A stretch of DNA of 32,645 nt, from NCBI GenBank assembly GCA_016873715.1, contig VGWF01000049.1, positions 1-32,645 of the forward strand. The letters run 5' to 3'. Both the position numbers and the translations under genes were made by a program. Below, in pieces: positions 16,226 through 23,469 of this stretch (within the stretch, counting starts at the first letter, position 1; each line of letters begins with the position of its first letter). The DNA is from Lentisphaerota bacterium (GTDB taxonomy: Bacteria; Verrucomicrobiota; Kiritimatiellia; PWTM01). The notes beneath the pieces are model-generated. The model had not been told where the DNA came from. It saw only the letters and a program-made list of their open reading frames with translations, and did not search any database.

Positions 16226-16429
16226 ACACCCCCCCGGGGGAGCAGGGTCACCCGCATCGCCACGGCCACGGTGGGCGCGGCGGCGATGGCGCCGCAGGCA
16301 AGTGCCGCGGAAAGCGAATCCCAGGCAACCACGGACACGGTGGACGCGCTTGTCGTCGGTGGCGGCACCGCCGGAGCCATCGCAGCGATTCAATCGGCGC
16401 GTTTAGGCGCGAAGCCGATGCTCATCGAG
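16226..16429 (+). pseudogene. Relic of a secreted FAD-dependent oxidoreductase (N-terminus only)
   Basis: In the same frame as the upstream glycosidase stop, the sequence reads a signal-peptide-like stretch (ATATVGAAAMAPQASAAES). It then gives DALVVGGGTAGAIAAIQSAR and LGAKPMLIEA, the classic FAD-binding start of the FAD_oxidored family (GGGTAG..AA..AR.GA...L.EA). Similarity stops at about 16429. The frame ends without the rest of the protein (normally 400 residues or more), and no good start codon precedes the signal peptide (GTG at 16271 falls inside it). It differs from the intact FAD gene at 9012, so it is not a recent copy. The 16430-16659 stretch contains nothing I recognise. Confidence 0.75.
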
Positions 16430-16659
16430 GCGGAACGGGACGGGGAGAGAAGCGGACAGACCGGCAGCGGGATGACGCCGGAGACCAGACGGCGGGGAAG
16501 GCTTCGACGGCGGGCTCCGGAAGACGTAGCATGAAGCGGCTTTCCGGTCGGAGCGGGAGTGATGGTCAAGAGTGAGGGCGCGGACGCGCCTGCACGGAGG
16601 CCAACGAAGGGCTGGATTTGTACGATGAGACACACGGATTCACTTCCGGGACGCACAGC

Positions 16660-18501
16660 ATGAGCGCCGTGAGACGTCTGCTCCTTGTTCATGTCCTCTT
16701 TTCCGTACTCCCCCTGCCGGGCTTGCTTTGGGCCGCGGATCGAGTCACGCCGGGCAGATTCGTCATCGAGCCGCCCACGATCAACAACCTGGGCTTCCGC
16801 TGGTATATCGAGGGCGACGACAACGCCAACGCCGCCGTGGCGGTGAGTTACCGGAGCCAGGGGGAGCGGGACTGGAAGGAAGCCATCCCCATGCTCCGCG
16901 TCCACCACGAGATGGTGAACGCCCGCAGCGGCAAGTGTGAGACCTTCGACGCCGGAAACCTCTTCGCGGGAAGCGTGCTCCTGCTCCGGGAGGCCACGCC
17001 GTACGAGGTTCGCTTCGTCATGACGGATCCCGACGGCGGCGCGCCGGAACCGAAGGAGGTGACCGTGTCCACGCGGGCCGTGCCCGTCGCCTTCGAACAG
17101 GGACGTACGGTCCATGTCTATCCCGAGGGCCATGCGGGCTCGAGGGGCGAACCCTCCTCCCCGGGAATCGAGCAGGCCCTCGGCTCGGCCCAGCCCGGCG
17201 ACATCATCCTCGTACACGGGGGGACCTACCGGCTGAAGGAAATGCATGTGCGCGTCAAGGGCGAGCCGGGGAAACCCGTGGTGGTCCGGGGCGAGAACGG
17301 CAAGACCGTGCTCGAGAGCAATGGCGGCAAGATGTTCGAGGGGGCGGGCAGCGCCCACCTGTTCTTCGAGAACCTGGTCATCCGGAAGGCGGACGTGGCT
17401 TTCGGCGCCGGGGGACGAGGCAGCCCCGGCACGGAATCCCTGGTGATCCGGAACTGCCACCTGTCCGACGTGGGCACGGGCATCCTGTCCGGGTCCGCGT
17501 TGAACCGCAACTGGTACGTGGCCGACAACACGATCATCGGCAGGAATCGGGCCTGGTTTCCCTACACCAAGGAGAACCCCTCCCACACCGGGATCAACCT
17601 CTACGGCCAGGGCCATGTCGTCTGTCACAACAGGATAGCCTTCTTCTGGGATTGCCTGGCCATGGCCAACCACGGCCTCCCGGAGGCGGGCAACGAGGGC
17701 GCCGCCGTTGATTTCCATAACAACGATTTCGAGAAGGCCGTGGACGACCTCGTGGAGACCGACTACGGCTCGCACAACATCCGCGTGTACGCGAACCGGG
17801 GGCGCAACGCCCACTGCGGCATATCCGCGCAGCCCATGTACGGCGGGCCGGTGTACATCTTCAGGAACGAGCTCTTCGGACTCACGTTCAAGCCGCTGAA
17901 GCTGCAGAACGATCCGGCGGGCATCCTGGTCTTCAACAACACGCTGTGCAGCGCGGGGCACAGCTTTCACAACGCCGGGGTTTACAACATCCATCTCCGC
18001 AACAACCTTCTCCTGGGGGGCAACTTCGACAAACCCAAGACCGTGGTCGCCCAGCTCGGAACCCTCGCCCCGGACCGCTCCAGCTTCGATTACAACGGCT
18101 ACCGCCTTTCCGGATGCGAGCAGGCCCGCATCAGCTATCAGACGGGCAAGGACTACAAGTCCTACTATTCCCTCGAGGAGCTGAGCAGGGCCACGGGCCA
18201 CGAGGCCCACGGCCTTGTCGTGGACTACGACGTGTTCATGAAGGCCTTTGTCCACGAGGAGGGCAGGACCCTGAAGGCCGGGGACTACGACCTGAGGATC
18301 CGCGAGGCTTCCAAGGCCGTGGACGCGGGCTGCCCGATTCCGCAGATAACGGACGGATTCGCGGGAAAGGCGCCGGACCTGGGATGCTACGAACTGGGGC
18401 AGCCGCTCCCGATCTACGGGCCGCGCAGCGCGCAGGCGGGTGCACCGGAGGGAGCAGACGACCGGAGCGAACGGCATCCTCAAGGCCAACCCGGTCCCTG
18501 A
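16660..18501 (+). CDS. Secreted right-handed parallel beta-helix protein with N-terminal Fn3-like domain
   Basis: A 613-residue exported protein. The signal peptide covers about 1-25 (LLLVHVLFSVLPLPGLLWA). Residues about 27-140 look like a fibronectin-III-like domain (FRWYIEGDDN, ATPYEVRFVMTDP). From about 150 to 530 the protein is a beta-helix of the pectate-lyase/NosD type. PGDIILVHGGTYR is the usual first rung, followed by repeated short rungs such as LFFENLVIRKAD, LVIRNCHLSDVG, WYVADNTIIG and ILVFNNTL. Such proteins are commonly polysaccharide lyases or glycan binders; no specific lyase catalytic set is evident by eye. ATG 16660 begins the signal peptide; its ribosome site is weak. The last 20 or so residues are Gly/Pro/Arg-rich and look like run-on beyond the natural end (DLGCYELG). 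Confidence 0.85.
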   Translation: MSAVRRLLLVHVLFSVLPLPGLLWAADRVTPGRFVIEPPTINNLGFRWYIEGDDNANAAVAVSYRSQGERDWKEAIPMLRVHHEMVNARSGKCETFDAGNLFAGSVLLLREATPYEVRFVMTDPDGGAPEPKEVTVSTRAVPVAFEQGRTVHVYPEGHAGSRGEPSSPGIEQALGSAQPGDIILVHGGTYRLKEMHVRVKGEPGKPVVVRGENGKTVLESNGGKMFEGAGSAHLFFENLVIRKADVAFGAGGRGSPGTESLVIRNCHLSDVGTGILSGSALNRNWYVADNTIIGRNRAWFPYTKENPSHTGINLYGQGHVVCHNRIAFFWDCLAMANHGLPEAGNEGAAVDFHNNDFEKAVDDLVETDYGSHNIRVYANRGRNAHCGISAQPMYGGPVYIFRNELFGLTFKPLKLQNDPAGILVFNNTLCSAGHSFHNAGVYNIHLRNNLLLGGNFDKPKTVVAQLGTLAPDRSSFDYNGYRLSGCEQARISYQTGKDYKSYYSLEELSRATGHEAHGLVVDYDVFMKAFVHEEGRTLKAGDYDLRIREASKAVDAGCPIPQITDGFAGKAPDLGCYELGQPLPIYGPRSAQAGAPEGADDRSERHPQGQPGP

Positions 18502-18822
18502 CACGAAGGCCGGAGAGGTCCCCCGGGAAGCAGAGTCGGCGAGGCGGGCCGACAGTGCGGAGAGAAGCGGGCGACCGCGTAGCTCGTCGGGGCGGAGAGC
18601 CGGGCGTCCAGCCCGGCCTGAAGGTCCTTCGCCTGCCGTCCGTCCGCCACCCTTGCCTTCCCTGCGGCGCTCTGGCAGCTTCCCCGCCATGAGAACGCCG
18701 CTTCAGGCCGGTCAAGACGGGCGTGTGCCCCCACGGCCCGAAGAGCCGGTGCGTGTTGAAGGCGTGCTCCCGGGACCCGGTGGAGGAACGGCCCTTCCAA
18801 GCCTTGGACCGTTGAGTTCCCC
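18502..18822. other. 321-base gene-free interval containing repeat copy C
   Basis: No gene is supported. Around 18652-18726 lies the third copy of the dispersed repeat. No strong promoter or terminator is apparent, and the ribosome site of the next gene is weak. Confidence 0.6.
18652..18726 (+). repeat. Dispersed intergenic repeat, copy C (divergent)
   Basis: CTCTGGCAGCTTCCCCGCC followed by ATGAGAACGCCGCTTC matches copies A and B around their shared ATG. The following GGCCGGTCAAGACGGGC matches copy B. It is about 100 bases upstream of the radical SAM gene, in the same orientation as the other copies. Confidence 0.65.
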
Positions 18823-20250
18823 ATGAACGTGCTTTTCGTATATCCCGTTCCGCCGCCGAAGTACCAGATCCTGCGCTACCAGCAGGGCATCGGCTCGATT
18901 TCCGCCGTGCTGAAGCAGGCAGGCCATCGGACGAGCCTGCTCTACCTCTGGCAATTGGACGACGACTCACTGGACCGGCGCATCCGCGAATTCGGGCCGC
19001 AGCTCGTTGCGGTCTCGATGACCAGCGGGTTCTTCGAGTTCGGCTGCGCCGTGGCCAAGCAGGTCAAGGAGCGGCACAACCTGCCCGTCCTCTTCGGCGG
19101 CGTCCACCCGACGCTCCGCCCCGAGGAGTCCATTGCCGCGGACGGCGTCTTTGCCATCTGCGTCGGCGAGGGCGAGTACCCGACCCTCGAGCTTTGCGAC
19201 GCGATGGAGGCCGGCCGCGATCCGACGAAGATCCAGAACCTCTGGGTCAGGCAGAACGGCGAAGTCCACCGCAACGGCATCCGCCCGCTGATCACGGACC
19301 TGGATTCCCTGCCCTTCCCCGACCGCGAGATCTTCCCGTTTGACGAACTCCTGAAGACGCTGCCGGAGGCCGAGTTCATGGGGAGCCGCGGCTGCCCGTA
19401 TCTTTGCACGTACTGCGTGAACCACGCGCTGATCGAGATGTACAAGGGCAAGGGCGCGTACGTCCGCTCCCGCTCCGTCGACAACCTGTTGGACGAGATC
19501 GACGAGGTGACGCGGCGGTATCCCGCGATTGGCTTCCTCGGATTCCACGACGACACGTTCACGCTGAACCCGCGCTGGCTGAAGGAGTTCTCGGAGAAGT
19601 ACCCCGCCCGCTTCAAGAAGTACCCCTTCTGGTGCAACGCGACGGCGAAGTCGGTCACCGAGGATGTCGTGCGCATGCTCAAGCACGCGGGCTGTTACGA
19701 GGTGCGCATCGGACTCGAGAGCGGCAACGATCACATCCGGGTCGAAGTGCTCCGGAAGAAGCTGACGAGGGACGAGATCATCCGCGCGTTCCGGCTCCTG
19801 CGCGAAGCCGGCATCCACACGTACGCGTTCAACATGATCGGCCTGCCGTACGAAACGGTCGACACGATCAGGGACACGATCGAGCTCAACCGCATTGTGC
19901 AGGCCGACGAGGTGTTCTGCTCGGTGTTCAACCCGTACCCCGGCACGCGGCTCGACGAACTGTGCCGCGAAAACGGCTGGTTCACCGGGAAGACCGTCGC
20001 CAGCTACTTCGAGAACGAGTACTCCCTGAACCAGCCGAGCGTCTCGCGCAAGGACGTGCTCTACTACCACGAGATCTTCCGCGACCTGGTCCGCTGGCCC
20101 TGGGCCGGGGGAATCATCCGGCTGGCCCACCGCATCCCCGTGAGCCGGACCAAGACCTTGTGGAACGTGATCCGCCGCCTGCGGGCGAAGGGGCTTGAAC
20201 TCCTGCATCTCATGACCCGGAAACGCGCGCCAGACTGCGCTCCAAGCTGA
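18823..20250 (+). CDS. B12-binding-domain radical SAM protein
   Basis: A 475-residue cytoplasmic protein. An N-terminal cobalamin-binding Rossmann-like domain (about 1-135) contains MNVLFVYPVPPP, GIGSISAVLKQAGH and LFGGVHPTLRPEE. The DxHxxG signature of base-off B12 binding is not present in recognisable form. The radical SAM core (about 180-400) has the [4Fe-4S] motif CPYLCTYC (C191, C195, C198), then GFHDDTFTLN, IGLESGND and NMIGLPYET. The C-terminal tail is basic. The family includes methyltransferases and ring-forming enzymes acting on lipids, sugars or cofactors; the substrate cannot be read from sequence. It closes the plus-strand block, 321 bases after the beta-helix gene. The ATG at 18823 matches the family's usual first residues. 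Confidence 0.9.
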   Translation: MNVLFVYPVPPPKYQILRYQQGIGSISAVLKQAGHRTSLLYLWQLDDDSLDRRIREFGPQLVAVSMTSGFFEFGCAVAKQVKERHNLPVLFGGVHPTLRPEESIAADGVFAICVGEGEYPTLELCDAMEAGRDPTKIQNLWVRQNGEVHRNGIRPLITDLDSLPFPDREIFPFDELLKTLPEAEFMGSRGCPYLCTYCVNHALIEMYKGKGAYVRSRSVDNLLDEIDEVTRRYPAIGFLGFHDDTFTLNPRWLKEFSEKYPARFKKYPFWCNATAKSVTEDVVRMLKHAGCYEVRIGLESGNDHIRVEVLRKKLTRDEIIRAFRLLREAGIHTYAFNMIGLPYETVDTIRDTIELNRIVQADEVFCSVFNPYPGTRLDELCRENGWFTGKTVASYFENEYSLNQPSVSRKDVLYYHEIFRDLVRWPWAGGIIRLAHRIPVSRTKTLWNVIRRLRAKGLELLHLMTRKRAPDCAPS

Positions 20251-20788
20251 CACAGGCACCCTCCCCCGGTTTGTCGCGGGGTTCAGCCACGGCGACGCCG
20301 CCAGCCACGGGGCGGCTTTCCTGCGCGGCGTCTTCCGCGATCGGGGTTCTCCGTCCGACACCGTCCCTGAGCCGCGGCGCATCCTTCGGGCTTTCGCGAC
20401 CAGGCGCGGGATATCGACGCGTTTCGCGACGAGCGCGGTCCGGACGACATCGTCCGCGCAGGCACGCCGATCGCCGCACGCCGGACACGGACGGCGGCGA
20501 TCTCGTGAACGGGGCAGCGTGCGGGCGAGGCCGAAGCTGAACGGCTCCAGCCGCGTGATCGACACCTGCGGCAGGTGGACCGACCGACTGCCTCCGGGTG
20601 CCGGCGTCGACGGACCATCGAAACGGCCAGGCGCGGCGGGCGAGATGCTCGGGGCCGGGGGCGAGACGCGGTCGCCCGTCGCGGCCCTCCTGACGGCGGG
20701 TGGGCGGCCGGGCTGTCAAGACGGGGCGCGGAACTCCCCTCCTCCGCTCCCGCCGCGACATGCCGGCGATCTCCGGGCGGGTCGGCGG
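20251..20788. other. 538-base gene-free interval with a possible decayed minus-strand ORF
   Basis: No recognised gene. On the minus strand, between about 20600 and 20380, one frame shows almost uniform G/C third positions. It reads LPQVSITRLEPFSFGLAR, then CPACG, then DDVVRTALVAKRVDIPRLV, then loses that character. It has no convincing start and runs on into antisense of the radical SAM gene. It may be a remnant of an unknown zinc-binding protein. GCCGCC/GGCGGC inverted repeats occur near 20300. Confidence 0.4.
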
Positions 20789-21310
20789 CTACGCGGAGTC
20801 CCGCGCGGGCTGGCTGTCGAAGACCTCCCAGTGGATGAGGCTGGCGAGGTCGCGCTTGCGCGGCGGCCGGCCCGGCTCGGCCTCGTACCCGAGGGCGACG
20901 AGCGAAACCAGCCGGTAGCGCGACGGCAGGCCGAGGAGGCGGGCGATGTCCGCCTCGTAGGGGCGCCCGTGTCCCGCGACCCAGCAGGACTGCACCCCGA
21001 GGGCGGTGGCGGCGATGAGCACCGTCTGCGTGGCCGCAGCGCCGTCCTCCAGATGGCTGGTCGTCCCGAGACATCCGACGGCCACGCAGGCGGCGGCCCC
21101 GGTGATGCACTTCCCGAAGTCGGTCGCGGCGGCGATGGCGGCCAGCCGGGCCCTCTCGGTCACCACGACGAAGGTCCAGGGCTGTTCGTTGTTGGCGGTG
21201 GCGGCGTGGCGCGCCGCTTCGACGATCTGTTCGAGGACGGCCTTCGGAACCGGCCTGTCGAGGAACCGGCGTGTGCTGTGACGAATCGCAATCGCTTCCA
21301 AGGCATCCAT
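20789..21310 (-). CDS. Nitroreductase family protein (FMN-dependent)
   Basis: A 173-residue protein, normal size for the short nitroreductase subgroup. The N-terminal FMN-binding signature RHSTRRFLDRPVP is followed by AARHAATANNEQPWTFVVV (the family's A.SA.N.QPW.FVVV box). GVQSCWVAG and LVALGYEAEPGRPPRK, the C-terminal phosphate-contact region, complete it. Such enzymes reduce nitro compounds, quinones or flavins with NAD(P)H as cytoplasmic dimers. The ATG at 21310 has GGAGGGG five bases upstream, a strong site. It is 125 bases downstream of the zinc-ribbon gene and probably its own unit. The physiological substrate is unknown. Confidence 0.93.
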   Translation of the reverse strand: MDALEAIAIRHSTRRFLDRPVPKAVLEQIVEAARHAATANNEQPWTFVVVTERARLAAIAAATDFGKCITGAAACVAVGCLGTTSHLEDGAAATQTVLIAATALGVQSCWVAGHGRPYEADIARLLGLPSRYRLVSLVALGYEAEPGRPPRKRDLASLIHWEVFDSQPARDSA

Positions 21311-21435
21311 GGAATCCCCTCCGTACCGCGCGTTCCGTGCAATCCGGAACAAGCTACGATATTCCGGAGCACAATTCCAAGCAGGACCGGTGGTTTCCGC
21401 TGCCGGGGTGGACGGATCCGCGCCGCGGGGCGACG

Positions 21436-21666
21436 CTACCGCCGGACCGCCTCGTTGAGGATTCCGCAGCGCCGGCAGGTGGCCAGCGGGACATTCCGGG
21501 CATCCTCGTAGACGTGCCCGCACGACTCGCACCGGTAGATGGCGTTCCGGCGCGGGCGGCGCCTGAGCATGCCGTCGCGGACCATGTGCTGGATCCAGAG
21601 GACCACGACCGCGCCGAGGGCGAGCGCCGTCGGCAGGAGGATCGCGGCGGAGATGCGCGGGGTCAC
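21436..21666 (-). CDS. Small membrane-anchored zinc-ribbon protein
   Basis: A 76-residue protein starting at GTG 21666, whose GTGA overlaps the stop of the TonB-like gene. It has one transmembrane helix (about residues 6-28: AAILLPTALALGAVVVLWI), a basic stretch (RRRPRR), then a zinc ribbon CESCG...CRRCG (two CxxC knuckles about 15 residues apart). The ribbon probably faces the cytoplasm. No named family is recognised. Its translation is coupled to the ExbB/ExbD/TonB-like genes, so it likely serves that system, for example as an assembly or regulatory factor. A longer in-frame frame extends upstream, but that part is shadow of the TonB-like gene. Confidence 0.7.
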   Translation of the reverse strand: MTPRISAAILLPTALALGAVVVLWIQHMVRDGMLRRRPRRNAIYRCESCGHVYEDARNVPLATCRRCGILNEAVRR

Positions 21667-22355
21667 GGCGGCGACTCCGTCGTTCCGGGATGGACGAGCC
21701 TGGCCACGACCCATCCCGCCGGGCCCGCGGGGCGGCGCCAACGCATGACGCTGCGAACGGTCTCCGCCCGCGCGGCGGCCGGCGCGTCGCCCGGCTCGAT
21801 AAAGGCCCGCGCCGGCATGCCGGAATCGTCGAAAGCCACACGCACCTCCGCCTCCCACGCCGACGGTCCAGCCAACGCGGCCGGCACCGGGAACACAACG
21901 CCGGGCGGAAGCCGGCCCTCGACCGGGACGATCGCGGCGACCGGCGGCGGCGGCGGGGCCGGCCGCGGGCCGGCCGGAACCGACGGGAGGGGCACCGCCG
22001 GCACCGAGACGCCCGCCTCATCCACCGCCGCGGCCCGGCGCGCCAGAAGCGGAGGCGGCTCCGGCGCCGGCTCCAGCGGCGGCCGCGCCACCGGACCCGC
22101 CTCGACCTCGCGGCTGAACCCCGCGGGCGTCGGCAGGGAGAAGAGGACGGGCGACCAGATGGCGCGGGCGTCCGGCCGCTCCGGCGGCGCGAACGACTGC
22201 AGCGGCATGTAGGACACCGCCGCGCGGAGGCCCGAAGGCGCCGGCCCGGGCGGCGCGACGGGCCGCAGACCGAGCAGGACCGCCGCCCACCATGCAACCC
22301 CGGCGACGATTCCGGTGCCCAGCGCGCCGATCCGGGCTGTCCGCCCCGCGCTCAC
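21663..22355 (-). CDS. TonB-like energy transducer
   Basis: A 230-residue protein starting at GTG 22355 (GTGA overlap with the exbD stop). It has one N-terminal transmembrane helix (about 12-33: LGTGIVAGVAWWAAVLLG) and a long Pro/Ala-rich periplasmic spacer (about 34-165, with PEPPP and PPPPP). A small C-terminal domain (about 170-225: WEAEVRVAFDDSGMP and VMRWRRPAG) has the beta-alpha pattern of TonB C-termini. TonB transmits ExbB/ExbD proton-motive-force energy to outer-membrane receptors. The N-terminal SxxxH motif of classical TonB is not seen. The call leans strongly on gene order. Alternative: a TolA-like partner. A longer ATG start at 22418 would overlap exbD by 67 bases. Confidence 0.72.
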   Translation of the reverse strand: MSAGRTARIGALGTGIVAGVAWWAAVLLGLRPVAPPGPAPSGLRAAVSYMPLQSFAPPERPDARAIWSPVLFSLPTPAGFSREVEAGPVARPPLEPAPEPPPLLARRAAAVDEAGVSVPAVPLPSVPAGPRPAPPPPPVAAIVPVEGRLPPGVVFPVPAALAGPSAWEAEVRVAFDDSGMPARAFIEPGDAPAAARAETVRSVMRWRRPAGPAGWVVARLVHPGTTESPP

Positions 22356-22825
22356 GGCGCGACGGCCTCCGGCGACGCGGCCACGCGCGTCGCCAGCGAA
22401 ACGGACTTCGCGCCGCATTCCATCGCCAGGTTGTAGATGTTCACCAGCGTTCCGTGCGGCACGCGGCGGTCCGCCTCGACGATCAGCGGGCGGCCCGGGC
22501 TCTCGTGCAGCGCCTTGAGGATCTCCGACCGCAGGCCGGCCAGCGTCACGCGGCGGTCGTTGAAGAAGACCATGCCCTCCTGCGAGACCGCCACCACGAG
22601 GGCGTCGTAGGACTGGCCGTCCGCGAACGCCGCCTCCGGCAGTTCGAGCCGCACCCCGGGCTGGAGGACGAACGGCGCCTGCACGAGGTAGTACAGCACG
22701 CCGACCAGCACGACGCTGAGGAACGCGGCGGCGTCCAGCGGCACGGCGGCCCGGCGCAGACGCCCGCGGAACACGCGCGGGAACATCGGCGACTCGGCTG
22801 CGCGGCGGTCCATCGCGGCGTTCAT
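22352..22825 (-). CDS. ExbD/TolR family biopolymer transport protein
   Basis: A 157-residue inner-membrane protein. A short basic cytoplasmic N-terminus precedes one transmembrane helix (about 28-48) beginning VPLDAAAFLSVVLVG. The Asp aligns with the proton-carrying Asp of ExbD/TolR (PxVD). The periplasmic domain (about 55-150) has SQEGMVFFNDRRVTL, RPLIVEADRRVPHGTLV and AGAKSVSLAT-like features typical of the family. It forms the ion channel with the upstream ExbB. ATG 22825 overlaps the exbB stop as ATGA, and its own stop overlaps the GTG of the TonB-like gene. Whether it serves Ton, Tol or another task cannot be told from this gene alone. Confidence 0.88.
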   Translation of the reverse strand: MNAAMDRRAAESPMFPRVFRGRLRRAAVPLDAAAFLSVVLVGVLYYLVQAPFVLQPGVRLELPEAAFADGQSYDALVVAVSQEGMVFFNDRRVTLAGLRSEILKALHESPGRPLIVEADRRVPHGTLVNIYNLAMECGAKSVSLATRVAASPEAVAP

Positions 22826-23454
22826 TCGCCCCTCCCCGCGACGCGCCGCCGCTCCTGCGCGAGCTGGTCGAGAACCTCGCCCACCGCGCGCTCCATGTCG
22901 ATCAGGATGCTCTCCACGCGGCCGACCAGCAGGTTGTAGGCCGCGAAGGACGGAATCGCCACCGCCAGCCCCGCCGCGGTGCACACCAGCGCGCGCCACA
23001 GGATTCCGGTGAGGTCGCCCGAGTGGACGAGCGGCGCGTGCCGGTGCATGACCAGGAGGGAGTCCATCAGCGAAAGCACCGTGCCCAGCAGCCCGAGCAG
23101 CGGGGCGAGGCGCGAAACCACGGCGACCACGCCCATGCGCCGCTCCAGCCGCGGGATCTCGGCCATCCCCGCCTCGACCATCGCGCGGCGGACGGTTTCG
23201 CGGTCCTCGTCGTGGTTGAGCAGGGCCGCGCGGACCATGCGCGCGACCGGGCCGGGCGTCTCGTCGCACAGGCTGACGGCCTCGGTGATGTTCTGCCGGC
23301 GCACGACGTTGAAGATGCCCTGCAGGAAGTCGTGCGGGAGGATCTGCGCGCGGCGCAGGTGCAGCATGCGCTCGAAGAACGTGACCGTGGCCGCCACGCC
23401 GGCGAGCAGGATCATCCATGCGACCGGTCCGCCGATCTTCAGCCATTCAAGCAT
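22822..23454 (-). CDS. MotA/TolQ/ExbB family proton channel protein
   Basis: A 210-residue inner-membrane protein with three helices in the family layout: TM1 about 10-30 (GPVAWMILLAGVAATVTFF), TM2 about 107-132 and TM3 about 150-178. The core motif APLLGLLGTVLSLM corresponds to the APLLGLLGTVxGM signature. GLAVAIPSFAAYN in TM3 matches the family's GLxVAIPAxxxYN. Cytoplasmic loop 1 carries the Arg/Glu-rich segment. It assembles a pentamer with ExbD to harness the proton motive force. The start is 15 bases after the TPR gene stop, with a GGGAG site. Part of the coupled operon. Confidence 0.93.
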   Translation of the reverse strand: MLEWLKIGGPVAWMILLAGVAATVTFFERMLHLRRAQILPHDFLQGIFNVVRRQNITEAVSLCDETPGPVARMVRAALLNHDEDRETVRRAMVEAGMAEIPRLERRMGVVAVVSRLAPLLGLLGTVLSLMDSLLVMHRHAPLVHSGDLTGILWRALVCTAAGLAVAIPSFAAYNLLVGRVESILIDMERAVGEVLDQLAQERRRVAGRGE

Positions 23455-23469
23455 TGCGGGTCTCCCGGT

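Noticed and set aside
16229-16240. Intrinsic terminator from the C-run/G-run after the barrel/propeller gene
   Set aside because: CCCCC and GGGGG abut with no loop, and no T-run follows.
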